Positions 1-10,398 of a stretch of 64,000 nucleotides of DNA are shown piece after piece. The notes under the pieces are model-generated. The model made no database searches. It saw only the letters and a list, made by a program, of their open reading frames with translations, and was not told the DNA's origin. This DNA comes from Leptospira koniambonensis (GTDB lineage Bacteria > Spirochaetota > Leptospiria > Leptospirales > Leptospiraceae). Position 1 is the stretch's first letter, and each line of letters opens with the position of its first letter. Location of the stretch: positions 1,971,520 to 2,035,519 of the forward strand of contig NZ_RQFY01000004.1 of assembly GCF_004769555.1 (NCBI RefSeq), written 5' to 3'. Made by a program: the position numbers and the translations under genes.

Positions 1-401
1 TCACCACCTGGGGAATCGGGATCTCGTTTTCTAAAAAAGTGAGAAGTCTGAATACTTATCCTATGGGATATTATTTTATTCTAATATTCTCCGTTGCCAT
101 TGGATTTTTGGCAGATTTTGGAAGTTTGGTAAAGGGTGCATCCGGTGTTCTTTTGATAGTTCTTGCTACAATGTCGATTGCCATCCTTCTTCATTTACTT
201 TTCGGGATTTTATTTAGGATCCCGGTGGATACTTGGATCATCACTTCCGTTTCTAGCATTTATGGCCCTGCGTTTGTTCCTTCCGTTGCGGCAGCAATTG
301 GTAATAGAGGTGTATTAATTTTGGGGATTTTGACTGGGCTGGTTGGTTATGCAGTTGGGAATTATTTAGGCCTGGCTGTGTATTGGTTTTTGGCGAGATA
401 A
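1..401 (+). CDS. DUF819-family membrane protein, C-terminal part
   Basis: The reading frame is open from the first base of the window, so the 5' end of the gene lies outside it. A GTG at 39 is probably internal, because the codons before it read TTWGIGISFSKK without a stop. The visible 130 residues contain about four hydrophobic segments. The stretch TSVSSIYGPAFVPSVAAAIG and the following GNRGVLILGILTGLVGYAVG resemble the C-terminus of the DUF819 (YjcL-like) integral membrane family, whose substrate is not firmly known. Family assignment is from recalled motif resemblance and is moderate. It ends 61 bases before the cyclase gene on the same strand. Confidence 0.65.
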   Translation, partial: TTWGIGISFSKKVRSLNTYPMGYYFILIFSVAIGFLADFGSLVKGASGVLLIVLATMSIAILLHLLFGILFRIPVDTWIITSVSSIYGPAFVPSVAAAIGNRGVLILGILTGLVGYAVGNYLGLAVYWFLAR

Positions 402-462
402 GAGGAGAGGCGCGGAGAAAAAGAAAGCTTGCGTCGAAAGATTTTTGTGATTCTCTTGCCGG

Positions 463-1800
463 ATGATTTTACGTTTCCGCAGGTTTATAGATTGGGTCCA
501 ATTAACCAAACTCACACAAGGTCTCAGTGACCAAGAAGCACGAGCCATTCGCACCACTGGATCTACTCAGTTCATAATATTTGTTATCCCGGTTCTTCTC
601 GCGGTACCAATTTATTTTACTGAGCCTCCCGAAACGCATCTATATTCCTATTCTGTGCTTACTATCTTCCTGATAATTCTCGGAACTGGGCGATATCTAC
701 TACACAAAAGGATCCAGACTGCTGCTGCGGTAACGACACTTGTAGCGCTGAATTTCGAATTTACGGTTCTCACAATGGCGCAAGCGGATGATCCTGCGCC
801 TCTAGGATTTTTGATCAGTTCCATATTGCCATTCCTAATGATTTTGCGAACTCGGACGAAAACCATTTGGAGCCTTGTGATCATTCCAGTCGGGCTTTTC
901 CTGGCTGCTCAGTATTATTATAGAGTGTTCGGTGGTTCTGCGATATTTGGCCCTCCTAGATGGGTTGTGCCAGCGGATTATCTGATGCCTCCTCTTGTTC
1001 TTGTGGCGTTAGCAATGATTTTGATCATTTATCAGTTCGTAAAAGCGGTCAACACTGCCGAAGACAAATTGTCGAAGGAACATGCTCAGTCTGAAAAACT
1101 TCTGCTGAATATTTTGCCCAGAGAAGTAGCTGATGAACTGAAGGAGAAAGGAATCAGCAAACCTAGGCATTTTCCTTCTGCTACTGTTTGTTTCACCGAC
1201 TTTGAAGGTTTTACAAAAATTTCCGAATCATTGGAACCAGGCGAACTTGTAGCGGAATTAGATAGATGCTTTTCTTATTTTGATAATCTGATGGATCGAT
1301 ACAAACTAGAAAAACTCAAAACTATCGGCGACAGTTATATGTTTGTCGGTGGTATTCCGAATAGCAGTTCTACTCATGCAGTAGATTGTGTGTTAGCAGC
1401 TCTCGAGATCCAAGCATTCATGAATCAGATGAAGGAAATTAAAGCCTCTCAAAATCTTCCCTACTGGCAGCTTCGATTGGGAATTCACTCAGGTGACTTG
1501 GTTGCCGGAGTTATAGGTGAGAAGAAGTTTGCCTATGATGTTTGGAGTGATACAGTAAATACTGCGAGTAGATGTGAATCTTCAGGCGCTACAGGTAAAA
1601 TTAATGTTTCAAGTGCAACTTATGCACTGATTAAAGATTTTTTTGATTGTGAGTATCGCGGTGAGATTGCAGCAAAGCACAAGGGTAATATCGGAATGTA
1701 TTTTGTTCACGGTCTTCTCCCTGAATTGCATAGGGCAGGGGAGCCGATGATACCAAACTCAGAATTTGAAAAGCGTTATGCTGCCTTAAAGATTCTTTAA
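463..1800 (+). CDS. membrane-anchored class III adenylate cyclase
   Basis: Converts ATP to cyclic AMP at the inner membrane. Residues about 35-200 hold roughly six hydrophobic segments. They are followed by a helical linker ([18 protein letters not shown]) typical of class III cyclases and a catalytic domain from about residue 240 to 420. The metal-binding aspartates are D246 (TDFEGFT) and D290 (TIGDSYM). The purine-specifying residues are K286 and D359, the adenylate rather than guanylate type. The transition-state pair is N366 and R370 in the motif DTVNTASR. All catalytic residues are present, so a single chain should work as a homodimer. The last 15 bases overlap the convergent ruvA gene. 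The ribosome site before the ATG is weak. The signal sensed by the membrane domain is unknown. Confidence 0.9.
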   Translation: MILRFRRFIDWVQLTKLTQGLSDQEARAIRTTGSTQFIIFVIPVLLAVPIYFTEPPETHLYSYSVLTIFLIILGTGRYLLHKRIQTAAAVTTLVALNFEFTVLTMAQADDPAPLGFLISSILPFLMILRTRTKTIWSLVIIPVGLFLAAQYYYRVFGGSAIFGPPRWVVPADYLMPPLVLVALAMILIIYQFVKAVNTAEDKLSKEHAQSEKLLLNILPREVADELKEKGISKPRHFPSATVCFTDFEGFTKISESLEPGELVAELDRCFSYFDNLMDRYKLEKLKTIGDSYMFVGGIPNSSSTHAVDCVLAALEIQAFMNQMKEIKASQNLPYWQLRLGIHSGDLVAGVIGEKKFAYDVWSDTVNTASRCESSGATGKINVSSATYALIKDFFDCEYRGEIAAKHKGNIGMYFVHGLLPELHRAGEPMIPNSEFEKRYAALKIL

Positions 1801-2421
1801 TATCTCTCGGATCAGTTCCCCTGTGTCCGTAAAACTTTGTTTTTTTAGGATCTTCTCTACTTCCTTGAGAGCGGATTTGTCTTCGAAGCCTAATTGAACA
1901 AGCGCTTGGACTGCTGTTTCTTTAAAACGATCTTCCGGAGAAGGAAGTCTTTCTTTGGAAGTTTCAGGGATAGAAGGATCTTCCGGGCCTGCTTCTAAAA
2001 ACAATTCCAGTTTTTTGAGATTTTGTTTTACTTCGAAAAAGATTTTTTCTGAGGTTTTGGCTCTTACCTTAGGGATTTTTTCCAGGTCCTTTGCTTCTCC
2101 GGAAGAAGCAATCTTATGTAATTCCCAAGGACTGAAGAAGGAGAGTACTTTAAGTGCAGTCATTTCTCCTATTCCGTGCAGGCCTTTCATCACTTTAAAA
2201 AATTCTTTATCTCTTTCTTGTAGAAAGCCAAAAAGTTTTTGGCCTCTTTCAGTGATGGAATGATGGATATGAAGCCTTACTTCTTTTGCAGAAGTTTGGA
2301 ATTCTTTCAGTTCCCAATAGGTCTTGAATGAAATTACGATTTCATAAGTTACTCCATGAACATCTAAGTTCACTGAGCCTACTTCCAGTTTTCGAATGGA
2401 ACCTTGTAATCCTGAGATCAT
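1786..2421 (-). CDS. ruvA: Holliday junction branch migration protein RuvA
   Basis: RuvA binds four-way DNA junctions and loads the RuvB motor. The start at 2421 gives the canonical N-terminus [15 protein letters not shown]; a longer frame begins at 2457 but would overlap the upstream gene. Residues 1-62 form the OB fold, followed by a clear first helix-hairpin-helix ([13 protein letters not shown]). The second hairpin reads [12 protein letters not shown], where most RuvA have a glycine-rich GIGKKTA-like motif, so it is degenerate. The C-terminal part ([20 protein letters not shown]) matches the RuvB-binding domain III. At 211 residues the length is normal. Ten bases separate it from the upstream barrel gene, suggesting co-transcription. 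Neither ruvB nor ruvC is in the window. Confidence 0.9.
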   Translation of the reverse strand: MISGLQGSIRKLEVGSVNLDVHGVTYEIVISFKTYWELKEFQTSAKEVRLHIHHSITERGQKLFGFLQERDKEFFKVMKGLHGIGEMTALKVLSFFSPWELHKIASSGEAKDLEKIPKVRAKTSEKIFFEVKQNLKKLELFLEAGPEDPSIPETSKERLPSPEDRFKETAVQALVQLGFEDKSALKEVEKILKKQSFTDTGELIREILKNL

Positions 2422-2431
2422 GTCTGGAAGT

Positions 2432-3412
2432 TTAAAAAGTGATGCCTGCGGAGGCAATCATTTCCACAAATCCGAAATTCTGTGTGGCGCGATCTTTAGA
2501 TTTTCCATTGGTGTAGATGCTTGTTAGGTCTATGTATCCACCTTTTGCTCCGAATTCAAAGAAGAAGGATTTAAATAAATCGATCCTTAGTGCTGAATAT
2601 CCAGAGACTCCGTAACCAGAAAGGTGGAATCTATTATTATGACCTTCTCCAAAAAGCCTTACATCACTTCTACAGACTACAGGTCCAGCTCCGACCGAAC
2701 CTACTAAACTAAATGCATTCTCTCCATTTGGAGAAACCCAGAGTGGCGCCACATAACCAACATCTACGAATAGATAATTCAGACCGTCTGTATGTTCGAA
2801 TTTCAGGAAGTCTGGAGAGATATTGACTGTTTCTCCTCCATGGTATCCTGCGAATTGATTTATATTATTCGGAAATAATAATGCATAAGGAGCAGACTCG
2901 AAAGAAGTATGAAGTCTTGCCCATTCTATTGCATTAGGATCTATATATCCGCTGATACTTGCAGCCTGTCCTCTCGACATTACATATTTCATATGATCTT
3001 GCCCGAAAGCGATGAACAAATTGTCTGTGAAATAATAAGTAAGTTTAAAATTATACTGAGGAATTTCCCAAAGAGAAGGATTCAGATACACATCTGTGGA
3101 AAATCTTTCCGGTTTATCTCTGGCAACCACATCTTTTAAGGTAAAAGAATATCCAGGTCCCTTGAAGTTGATATCACTTTGAGTATAAGAGTCTCTATTA
3201 TATCCCCATTGGAACGACCAACGGCCTTTTCTTTGGTCTACTCTTCTTTCTTCTTTTTTTGTTTGTTCCGGTTGGGCGGACGTTTTTGCCTGGGCCGGGC
3301 TAAGAGGATAGATTTTTTCTTCTCCTCCTACAGCATATAGGGAAGTGGAGAAGGTCAGTAATATTAAGATAATATAATGTATGAAAGATGAGGATTTAGT
3401 TTCGGATCTCAT
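2432..3412 (-). CDS. putative outer-membrane beta-barrel protein
   Basis: Function not recognised. The 326-residue protein starts with a signal peptide (hydrophobic [17 protein letters not shown], cleavage probably after YA). A charged Gln/Lys/Glu linker follows to about residue 60. After that comes a long region of alternating polar and aromatic residues with repeated short strands (for example [18 protein letters not shown] and [19 protein letters not shown]). The last residue is phenylalanine (ASAGITF), the usual C-terminal aromatic signature of outer-membrane barrels recognised by BamA. These features support an outer-membrane location but give no substrate. It is the first gene of a likely two-gene unit with ruvA, which is an unrelated function. 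Confidence 0.6.
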   Translation of the reverse strand: MRSETKSSSFIHYIILILLTFSTSLYAVGGEEKIYPLSPAQAKTSAQPEQTKKEERRVDQRKGRWSFQWGYNRDSYTQSDINFKGPGYSFTLKDVVARDKPERFSTDVYLNPSLWEIPQYNFKLTYYFTDNLFIAFGQDHMKYVMSRGQAASISGYIDPNAIEWARLHTSFESAPYALLFPNNINQFAGYHGGETVNISPDFLKFEHTDGLNYLFVDVGYVAPLWVSPNGENAFSLVGSVGAGPVVCRSDVRLFGEGHNNRFHLSGYGVSGYSALRIDLFKSFFFEFGAKGGYIDLTSIYTNGKSKDRATQNFGFVEMIASAGITF

Positions 3413-3423
3413 TTTGGATGGAA

Positions 3424-3475
3424 AGCCTCCGGGACACAGTTCTATGCCAGAATTCAGGAATAGTTCCGGGAGGCT
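3424..3475. repeat. inverted repeat between the barrel and MBL-fold genes
   Basis: AGCCTCC at 3424-3430 pairs with GGAGGCT at 3469-3475, with further near-matching GGGA/CCGG bases inside. The loop contains a near-palindrome centred on GAATTC. It lies between two minus-strand genes, downstream of the metallo-beta-lactamase gene. It may act as a terminator for that gene or as an mRNA processing hairpin, but no strong T run follows on the minus strand. Confidence 0.45.
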
Positions 3476-3505
3476 ATGTTTTTTCTTAGGATAGAAATTT
3501 CCAAA

Positions 3506-4612
3506 TCATTCCAGGTCTATTCCGCTTCCGATAGTCCATGGTACAATTTTTACCCCGTCTTTAGTTCCCCAGGAAATTCCATCGGAACTAGGATTGATCC
3601 CTTTTGTATCAGGAGAAGTTGGAAAGGAGAGTCTTTGTTTGAGGTCCAACATAGGCTCTTTCGGTAGATCATCTCCTAAAGGAAATGTTCCCCAATGGAT
3701 AGGAGCGAATGACTTTGCATTTAAGTCTTTGGTCGCCATCAAAGCTTCCTGCGGTCCAATATGAGCGTATTTCATAAACCATCTAGGTTTATAAGCTCCG
3801 ATGGGAAGAAGTGCAAGATCGACCGGCTTTCCCAAACGTTCAGAGATATTTTTAAAATGAGAAGAATATCCAGTATCTCCCGCAAAATAGATGATCTTTC
3901 CCTGAGCCTCTAAAGAATAACTTCCCCAGAAGTATTGATTTGTATCTGAGATCCCCATTCTACTCCAATGATGTGCAGGAAGAAATGTGATCTTTACAGA
4001 TTCTTTTGTAGTAACCTGACCCAACTCTTGGGAAACTGTGGCTCCTAAATTTTCTTCTTCCGAAAACGATTTCATTCCGGAAGGAAGAAGTATCTGTAAG
4101 TTCGGATTTTTACTTCTCAAATAACGTAATGTATCTCTATCCAAATGATCTCTATGAGCATGGCTCACTACTACAAAATCCACAGGAGGAAGATCCTCTT
4201 TTGGGATAGGAAGTTTAACAAGTCTCGTCACTAAAATAGGTGCATCAAAAATAGGATCTGTTAGAACGTTTACTGTTTTTCCCTTTACTGTAGAAGATAT
4301 CCAAACTGTAGCATGCCCGAACCAAACCACTCTGACTTTTCCTTCCGGAGCGATTAGATCTTTAGAGTTTCTTTCTAACACCGTAGGAAGTTCTTCAGTA
4401 AGTCCTTCTACTGCAGGAGGATCTTTAGGCCCCCAGACCTTCCAGCGTAGGATAGCTAAAGGTGACTTCCCCTGCAATTCTTCATCTGGATCTATATTAT
4501 GATATCTGCCTTCCTTATAGCTAGGGGACTTTACCCTGTCCGGATCCAATGGAAAACAATAGAAAGATGAAATTGCGAGTAAGAGAGTCGCAGAATGGAA
4601 TAATAAACTCAT
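3506..4612 (-). CDS. metallo-beta-lactamase-fold lipoprotein, NAPE-PLD/UlaG-like
   Basis: Predicted metal-dependent hydrolase anchored as a lipoprotein. The frame is open up to 4681, but the ATG at 4612 is preferred. It follows an AGAGGT ribosome site and gives a short signal peptide ending in the lipobox SSFYC (C19). The signature SHAHRDH supplies H151, H153, D155 and H156. PAHHW, FAGDTGY and the C-terminal PIHWGTF provide further metal ligands. The order FGHATVW, TDPIFD, SHAHRDH is that of the UlaG / N-acylphosphatidylethanolamine phospholipase D branch, so a phospholipid-related phosphodiester substrate is possible but unproven. It is divergent from a membrane desaturase gene, which fits a lipid-related theme. 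Confidence 0.8.
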   Translation of the reverse strand: MSLLFHSATLLLAISSFYCFPLDPDRVKSPSYKEGRYHNIDPDEELQGKSPLAILRWKVWGPKDPPAVEGLTEELPTVLERNSKDLIAPEGKVRVVWFGHATVWISSTVKGKTVNVLTDPIFDAPILVTRLVKLPIPKEDLPPVDFVVVSHAHRDHLDRDTLRYLRSKNPNLQILLPSGMKSFSEEENLGATVSQELGQVTTKESVKITFLPAHHWSRMGISDTNQYFWGSYSLEAQGKIIYFAGDTGYSSHFKNISERLGKPVDLALLPIGAYKPRWFMKYAHIGPQEALMATKDLNAKSFAPIHWGTFPLGDDLPKEPMLDLKQRLSFPTSPDTKGINPSSDGISWGTKDGVKIVPWTIGSGIDLE

Positions 4613-4805
4613 ATTGTTGTTTTGGACCTCTTGTAACGTTTTTGGAGCCGAATTTTTTCTAAAAGAATGGAACCGAATCAATTTATTTCTATTCTTTCGG
4701 ACTGTATAAGAATCGAAACATTTTTTTTCAAACCGACCGATGTCGCCGAGCCTTTGTTTAGCAGGTTGCTTGCAGAAAATTCAGCTCTCATCCGTTCTAT
4801 CCTAA

Positions 4806-5747
4806 ATGGAAGCTTCAATACAGATCAGGGACCTGCCATTTGCGAAAAATAGAATACTTTCGCTCGTGGTCCTATTTTTATTTATCAGCTTCCATTTTTT
4901 GTTACCATTGGGACTATTATTTGGTAACTTTCCCTATTGGGCAGCTTGGGTTTTTGCCGCTTCTTTGGGACCGGTGTCCTATACTTTTTGGAATTTGATC
5001 CATGAAAGTATTCATGGGAATTTTTCGAATGAAAGAAAGCAGAATCATTTTTGGGGAAGGTTTCTTTGTATCGTGTTCGGGGCTCCTTATTCAGTTCTGA
5101 AATGTAGTCATCTGATGCACCATAAGTTCAATAGAGAACCTGGTGATAGGATCGAATTTTATGATCCAAATTCTCGAAAGCCTAGATGGTTCCAGAGTTT
5201 GAATTATTATTTCAGAATTACTGTGGCCACTTACATTTTCGAAGTAGGGACAGGGCTTTTACTTTCTCTTCCTTCTCGTTGGACAAAGCCGATTGTGGAT
5301 CGATTCATTGAGTATCCTATAGAAGAAGGCTTTTTTAAATGGATCTATCGTCCTGAAATTTTGGAAGAATTAAGAAAAGATATTCTTTGGATACTGGCCT
5401 TCTATATTCCCAGCTTTTGGTTATTTGGAAATAATTGGCCTTTGTTGGTATTCCTACTTCTAAGCAGGTCCTTTTTTATATCATTTTTCGATAATGCGTA
5501 TCATTACGGGAAAGAAATTAATGATAAAAATTCGGCCTTTAATTTAACTCTACCGAAAACGGTAAGTGCTTTTTTTTTACATTTTAATTATCATAGGATT
5601 CATCATAGATTCCCGGGATGTTCCTGGGATCGATTACCGAAACAAATGGAGGTTTGCGGAGAAACCTGGGACAAAAGTTTTATTAGACAAGCATGGAGCC
5701 AATGGGGCGGGCTCTTAGAACCTTTGGATGGAAAAATTTCTAAATAA
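4806..5747 (+). CDS. membrane fatty-acid desaturase family protein
   Basis: Integral membrane di-iron enzyme predicted to desaturate or hydroxylate a lipid chain. Three histidine boxes are visible: HESIHG near residue 67, HLMHH near 102 and HRIHH near 262, the last within HFNYHRIHHRFPG. An extra AYHYGK lies before the last box. Hydrophobic segments flank the boxes at about residues 18-60, 130-160 and 200-230. The length of 313 residues fits acyl-lipid desaturases. Carotenoid ketolase-like relatives share the same boxes, so the substrate cannot be told. The RND transporter starts 12 bases after the stop, so the two genes are probably one transcript. The upstream gap to the divergent MBL gene is the likely promoter. 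Confidence 0.8.
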   Translation: MEASIQIRDLPFAKNRILSLVVLFLFISFHFLLPLGLLFGNFPYWAAWVFAASLGPVSYTFWNLIHESIHGNFSNERKQNHFWGRFLCIVFGAPYSVLKCSHLMHHKFNREPGDRIEFYDPNSRKPRWFQSLNYYFRITVATYIFEVGTGLLLSLPSRWTKPIVDRFIEYPIEEGFFKWIYRPEILEELRKDILWILAFYIPSFWLFGNNWPLLVFLLLSRSFFISFFDNAYHYGKEINDKNSAFNLTLPKTVSAFFLHFNYHRIHHRFPGCSWDRLPKQMEVCGETWDKSFIRQAWSQWGGLLEPLDGKISK

Positions 5748-5759
5748 AAAGAAAAACAT

Positions 5760-8700
5760 ATGAGAACAATAATACAATCTTTTATTCACAATAGACTCTT
5801 CATGTATTTGGGGATTATATTCATAGTAGTAGCGGGAGGATTTGCTCTCTACAATCTGCGTAGAGATGCATTTCCGAACGTGGACATGAAACAACTCGTA
5901 ATTACCACTAAATTTCCTGGGGCTTCTCCTGCGGATGTGGAGTTGCGGGTAACGTATCCGATCGAAGAGAAGATCAAAGAAATAGACGGGATCGATGAGA
6001 TCCGTTCTTTCTCTCGGAACTCAGTATCAGACATAGATGTGCGAGTCAGCTTAGATGAAAAAAATCCGGAGAAAGTTCTGGATGAGATCCGTAGAGCAGT
6101 CGACAATGCAATTGCCGATTTTCCGATCCAAGTAACCGAAAAACCTAAAATTACCGAAAGAAAATCGGGTTCTTTCCCTATTATGGACTTCTCCGTATAT
6201 GGAGGAAGAGATGAAATAGAACTTCATTCGGTCGCTGAATTTATAGAACTAGAATTGGAAAAAATACCCGGGATTGCCAGGGTTGATGTATTCGGAAAAC
6301 GTGATAGAGAATGGCATATTCTAGTCAACGCAGATAAGCTGAAACAATATCAATTGGATCTGTCGGATATCACAAGAACGATCAGAACTAGAAATATCAA
6401 TCTTCCTGCCGGATCTGTGGATTCGGAAGACGCTTTCGATCTTCGTATCGACGGAGAATTTAAACAACCATCCGAGATCGGGAAAATTCCTGTCCGTACT
6501 AACGATATTTTTAGTACTGTGCGGATCGGAAATTTAGCTAGGGTCGAAGATACATTTGAATACCCTAGATTCCTTGCGATCGCAAATGGGCAGCAGGGGT
6601 TAATACTTTCTGTAATCAAAAAGGAAAGAGCAGATGCGATAGAAGTCGCGAGTATGGTCGAGACCAGGCTTAAAGAATTAGAAAAAACTTATCCGGAAGG
6701 GATCAAAACTTTCAAATTGAATGACGAGGCAAAAAGGACAAAAAATCGTCTGAACGTAGTTTCGTCTAACGCTCTAATCGGGTTTTTGATCGTTTTCGGG
6801 ATCTTGTTTCTATTCCTGGATTTCAGGACCGCAACTTTAACATCGATGTCTTTGCCGATATCGATGCTTATGACCTTTGCAGTGCTTCCTTTCTTTGACG
6901 TATCTTTTAATATGATCTCCATGATGGGTTTGATCATTTCACTGGGTATGCTCGTGGATAATTCGATCGTAATTTCGGAAAATATTTATACATATTTAGG
7001 CGAGAAGATGGACCGGACCTCTGCGGCATTAAAAGGAACTACCGAGATGGTGGTCCCAATTTTTGGTTCTTATCTTACAACCGTTGCGGCCTTTCTTCCG
7101 ATGTTATTTATGGCCGGGATCATGGGGAAATTTATCTGGCAAATCCCTCTTGTGGTGATCATCGCATTGACTGCGAGTTTGATAGAATCTTTCCTTTTTC
7201 TTCCGGCAAGGATTGCTGCGTTCGCAAAAACTCCGGACGAATTAAAAAGATCTTCAAACTTCAGAAGATCCTTAGATGAGTTTTTCGGAAGAATGGAAGA
7301 AAGGTTTTCCGATTTCGTCGCATTAATGATCCGAAATCGGAACAAATCCTTTTTTGGGATCATCCTGATTGTATTGGGATCATGCGGGACAATGATGAAT
7401 ATGGATTTTATCCTTTTCCCGAAAGAAGATATCGAGATTTTCTTAATTAAGGCAGAATTTCCACCTTCTTCTAGGATTTTCCAAACTAGGGAGAAGATGA
7501 AGTATATGGAAGATATACTTAAAAAAATCCCTAAGGAAGAATTGGTAAGTTACTCCACTAAAATCGGGGTGCAACAAACGGATCCGGACGATCCACTTTC
7601 TAGATTCGGAGAGAACTTGGGAGTCGTGATGGTATATCTGACCCCGGAATCCAAACGAAAAAGAAAGGCATCCGAGATATTAGCTTCTATAGAAAACGAT
7701 ATTCGTAAGACTCCAGGATTATCAGACGTATATCTGGAAGAAATGGCGATGGCTCCTCCAATCGGTGCGCCTATTACGATCGGAGTTCTTGGAAAGGATT
7801 ATGAAGTTCTAAAGAAGGTTTCCGCTGATCTTCAATCCTTTTTAAAAGGAATCAAAGGAGTACATTCGGTTCGGGATGATTATCGTAACGGCCGAAAGCA
7901 GATGTACATCAAGTTGGATGAGGGCCTCGAAAGTTTTACCGGAATATCCACATTCTCCGCGGCGAATTTGCTGAGGACTGCGTATGATGGTGAAAGAGCT
8001 GGTAATGTTCGCCAAGGAAAGACGAAAATATATCTGAGAGTGATGTATGATAAGAGCTTCCGAAAGAATCCGAATGAAGTAAGAACAATCCCTCTTAGAA
8101 ATAAGGCAGGGAATATTACGAACCTAGCCAAAATTTCTAGAATGGAAATACAGGATTCTCCTGAACTTCTTTCTCATAGGGATTTTGAAAGAGCGATCAC
8201 TGTAAACGGCGATATCAAAATTGAGTCCGGAATGACTTCTCTGGAGGCGAACCAAAAGGTTGCCCAAGAATTCAAACCTCTGATCGAAAGACAATATCCG
8301 GGTGTCTCCATCGTTTTCGGTGGAGAAGAAAAGGACACCCAAAGATCCATGGCATCTCTTGGAAAGGCGGCAGTTATGGCTCTTTTGGGAATTTATATTA
8401 TTCTTGCATTGACCCTGAAAAACGCGATTAAACCTTTCTTGATCTTAAGTACCATTCCTTTAGGCTTCGTAGGAATTGTTGCCGGGTTTATTTTATCCGG
8501 AAAAGCATTTAGTTTCTTGGCCATGATCGGTATCATTGGGCTTGCGGGAGTTCTTGTGAACGCTTCGATCGTTCTTGTGGATTGTATTGATTCAATACAG
8601 AAATCTTCTAACGAACCATTGGATGAGATCTTACTCGAAGCAAGTCGCAGAAGATTCCGCCCAATCTTATTGACTACATTAACAACTGTTGCGGGACTTC

Positions 8701-8885
8701 TTCCGACAGCATATAGTGTGGGTGGATCAGATCCAGTATTGATACCTATGACCTTGGCATTAGGTTGGGGACTTGGATTTGGAACTCTAGGAAGTTTACT
8801 CTATGTTCCTGTAACACTTTCAGTCTTCAGTAATCTGAGAACTAAGATGGGTTTCACATCTAAGCCAGTACCTAAGCACCATTAA
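5760..8885 (+). CDS. RND-family efflux transporter permease, AcrB-like
   Basis: A 1041-residue inner-membrane pump with the AcrB layout: one membrane helix, a large periplasmic loop (residues about 35-335), five helices, a cytoplasmic linker, and the same again. Repeated halves are evident from [21 protein letters not shown] and the second-half [19 protein letters not shown] region. The fourth helix reads [14 protein letters not shown], so D400 is kept but the second aspartate of the AcrB pair is asparagine (N401). Helix 10 reads [15 protein letters not shown] with no lysine at the AcrB K940 place. The proton relay therefore differs from drug pumps of the HAE-1 type. No membrane-fusion or outer-membrane partner is next to it. 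It is probably cotranscribed with the desaturase. Confidence 0.88.
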   Translation: MRTIIQSFIHNRLFMYLGIIFIVVAGGFALYNLRRDAFPNVDMKQLVITTKFPGASPADVELRVTYPIEEKIKEIDGIDEIRSFSRNSVSDIDVRVSLDEKNPEKVLDEIRRAVDNAIADFPIQVTEKPKITERKSGSFPIMDFSVYGGRDEIELHSVAEFIELELEKIPGIARVDVFGKRDREWHILVNADKLKQYQLDLSDITRTIRTRNINLPAGSVDSEDAFDLRIDGEFKQPSEIGKIPVRTNDIFSTVRIGNLARVEDTFEYPRFLAIANGQQGLILSVIKKERADAIEVASMVETRLKELEKTYPEGIKTFKLNDEAKRTKNRLNVVSSNALIGFLIVFGILFLFLDFRTATLTSMSLPISMLMTFAVLPFFDVSFNMISMMGLIISLGMLVDNSIVISENIYTYLGEKMDRTSAALKGTTEMVVPIFGSYLTTVAAFLPMLFMAGIMGKFIWQIPLVVIIALTASLIESFLFLPARIAAFAKTPDELKRSSNFRRSLDEFFGRMEERFSDFVALMIRNRNKSFFGIILIVLGSCGTMMNMDFILFPKEDIEIFLIKAEFPPSSRIFQTREKMKYMEDILKKIPKEELVSYSTKIGVQQTDPDDPLSRFGENLGVVMVYLTPESKRKRKASEILASIENDIRKTPGLSDVYLEEMAMAPPIGAPITIGVLGKDYEVLKKVSADLQSFLKGIKGVHSVRDDYRNGRKQMYIKLDEGLESFTGISTFSAANLLRTAYDGERAGNVRQGKTKIYLRVMYDKSFRKNPNEVRTIPLRNKAGNITNLAKISRMEIQDSPELLSHRDFERAITVNGDIKIESGMTSLEANQKVAQEFKPLIERQYPGVSIVFGGEEKDTQRSMASLGKAAVMALLGIYIILALTLKNAIKPFLILSTIPLGFVGIVAGFILSGKAFSFLAMIGIIGLAGVLVNASIVLVDCIDSIQKSSNEPLDEILLEASRRRFRPILLTTLTTVAGLLPTAYSVGGSDPVLIPMTLALGWGLGFGTLGSLLYVPVTLSVFSNLRTKMGFTSKPVPKHH

Positions 8886-8927
8886 AATAAGAGGCGCAGG
8901 GGTTTACAAGACCCTAAGACGACTTTT

Positions 8928-9026
8928 CACGCAGAGACGCTAAGACGCAGAGAGAATTTGGATTTTAGTAAATCCTAACTCTGCGGCTCCGCGACTCAGC
9001 GTGGGAAAACGCTGCGTCTCTTTCCC
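8928..9026. repeat. dispersed intergenic palindrome, family A, copy 1
   Basis: Two 25-base arms at 8928-8952 (starts CACGCAGAGACGCTAAGACG) and 8979-9003 (ends CGCGACTCAGCGTG) form an imperfect inverted repeat. A perfect inner hairpin GGATTT-TAGT-AAATCC lies at 8961-8976. A second hairpin, GGGAAA at 9003-9008 with TTTCCC at 9021-9026, follows. The block sits between the RND gene and pyrB. Very similar arms recur at 33848-33923. It may terminate transcription or be a non-autonomous repeat. Confidence 0.75.
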
Positions 9027-9097
9027 AAACTACTTCTCTGTGTGAAACACGCTAATTCTCTTGCCTCAGGGTCCGGCCAGATCAATCTGTCCAGAAA

Positions 9098-10024
9098 ATG
9101 GCGTACGAGCATAAGAATATCCTGGATACGGACCAGTTCTCCAAAGAGGATCTGGACTTTTTAGTCGAGCGAACTCGTGAGATGGAAAGGCTGGTCGAGC
9201 AAAATAAGGCTTTTGGAATTTTAGAAGGCAAACTTCTGGCTTCTCTTTTTTTCGAAGCTTCTACAAGGACCAGACTTTCATTCGAAGCTGCCATGGAAAG
9301 ATTGGGGGGAAGGGTAATCTCCACAGTAGGGTTCCAATTTTCTTCCATATCTAAGGGCGAAACATTATATGATACCATGAAAATGGTAGAAGCTTACGCT
9401 GACATCGCTGTGATCCGACATCCAGTCGAAGGTTCTTCCAGAATTGCAGCGGGCGCAGTTAAGATCCCAGTCATCAATGCGGGAGATGGAGCAGGACAAC
9501 ATCCTACTCAAGCACTTCTGGATCTATACACGATCATTTCCGAAAAAGGAAAATTAGACGGACTTACTCTTGCATTCATCGGTGATCTAAAATATGGAAG
9601 AACGATCCATAGTCTGATCAATCTTCTCCGCCATTATAAAGTACATCTTTACTTGATTTCTCCACCTGAACTTTCTCTTCCTGAGTCTTATAAGAAGGGA
9701 CTTGCAGGATTCCCGATCACTTTCGAAGAATCAGATGATATCAAAAAAGTTTGGGAATGCGATATCGCTTATGTGACTCGCATCCAAGAAGAAAGATTTC
9801 CGGATCATAAAGAATACGAAAGATTAAAAGAATCCTTCAAATTGAACAAAGAATTGATACTAGCATCTAAAAAAGAGACTACAGTGCTTCATCCTCTTCC
9901 AAGAGTGAATGAACTCTCTACAGATGTGGATGATCTTCCGAATGCAGCATACTTCCGTCAGGCAAAATACGGAGTAGTTAGTAGGATGACGTTACTTTGC
10001 CTTTCACTGGGCGTTCGTTTTTAA
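9098..10024 (+). CDS. pyrB: aspartate carbamoyltransferase catalytic chain
   Basis: Joins carbamoyl phosphate and aspartate to carbamoyl aspartate, the committed step of pyrimidine synthesis, in the cytoplasm. The carbamoyl-phosphate loop [13 protein letters not shown] is near residue 50. [11 protein letters not shown] near 133, [10 protein letters not shown] near 162, TRIQEERF in the aspartate-binding half and HPLPRVNEL near 265 are all present. The length of 308 residues is standard. No pyrI regulatory chain follows, so allosteric control of the E. coli type is unlikely unless the partner is elsewhere. It leads a tight run with a DUF2203 gene and dapL (gaps of 10 and 4 bases). Confidence 0.95.
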   Translation: MAYEHKNILDTDQFSKEDLDFLVERTREMERLVEQNKAFGILEGKLLASLFFEASTRTRLSFEAAMERLGGRVISTVGFQFSSISKGETLYDTMKMVEAYADIAVIRHPVEGSSRIAAGAVKIPVINAGDGAGQHPTQALLDLYTIISEKGKLDGLTLAFIGDLKYGRTIHSLINLLRHYKVHLYLISPPELSLPESYKKGLAGFPITFEESDDIKKVWECDIAYVTRIQEERFPDHKEYERLKESFKLNKELILASKKETTVLHPLPRVNELSTDVDDLPNAAYFRQAKYGVVSRMTLLCLSLGVRF

Positions 10025-10034
10025 ACGGAGTATA

Positions 10035-10394
10035 ATGGAACGTAAGATCTGGACATACGAAGAAGCACGTAAAATTCTACCATATGTCCGATCCATCACG
10101 GAAGAATTTTACGAAACCGTTGGAAAGGTTCATCAAGAACTGAAAAACGGTTTATACCAAGAGAATGAACAGGAAGCCAGAGAAACGAAAGTTGAAGAAC
10201 TGCTGGTTGAATGGTCCGGAAAAATCCGAGAACTTGGTATAGAAGTCAAAGGGCTTTGGCTCGTGGACTTTGATAACGGAAAAGGTTATTATTGTTGGCA
10301 TCTGGGAGAAGAGGATCTTCTTTTCGAACACGGATACGACGAGGGTTTTGCAGGACGCAAACCAATCCAAAACATAGACGAGGATTACGAATAA
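10035..10394 (+). CDS. DUF2203 family protein
   Basis: Small acidic cytoplasmic protein of 119 residues with no known activity. The C-terminal signature, [19 protein letters not shown] followed by AGRKPI, and the N-terminal [13 protein letters not shown] match the DUF2203 family as I recall it. A long amphipathic helix or short coiled coil occupies about residues 20-75. It lies 10 bases after pyrB and 4 bases before dapL, so it is almost certainly translated from the same message. Nothing in the sequence ties it to pyrimidine or lysine synthesis. Confidence 0.75.
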   Translation: MERKIWTYEEARKILPYVRSITEEFYETVGKVHQELKNGLYQENEQEARETKVEELLVEWSGKIRELGIEVKGLWLVDFDNGKGYYCWHLGEEDLLFEHGYDEGFAGRKPIQNIDEDYE

Positions 10395-10398
10395 TTCA

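Noticed and set aside
2422..2457. Twelve extra residues at the RuvA start
   Set aside because: RuvA starts at MISGLQG; the extension would overlap the upstream gene.
8886..9097. Short repeats as a CRISPR array
   Set aside because: Repeats are inverted pairs, not regularly spaced direct repeats, and no cas genes are near.
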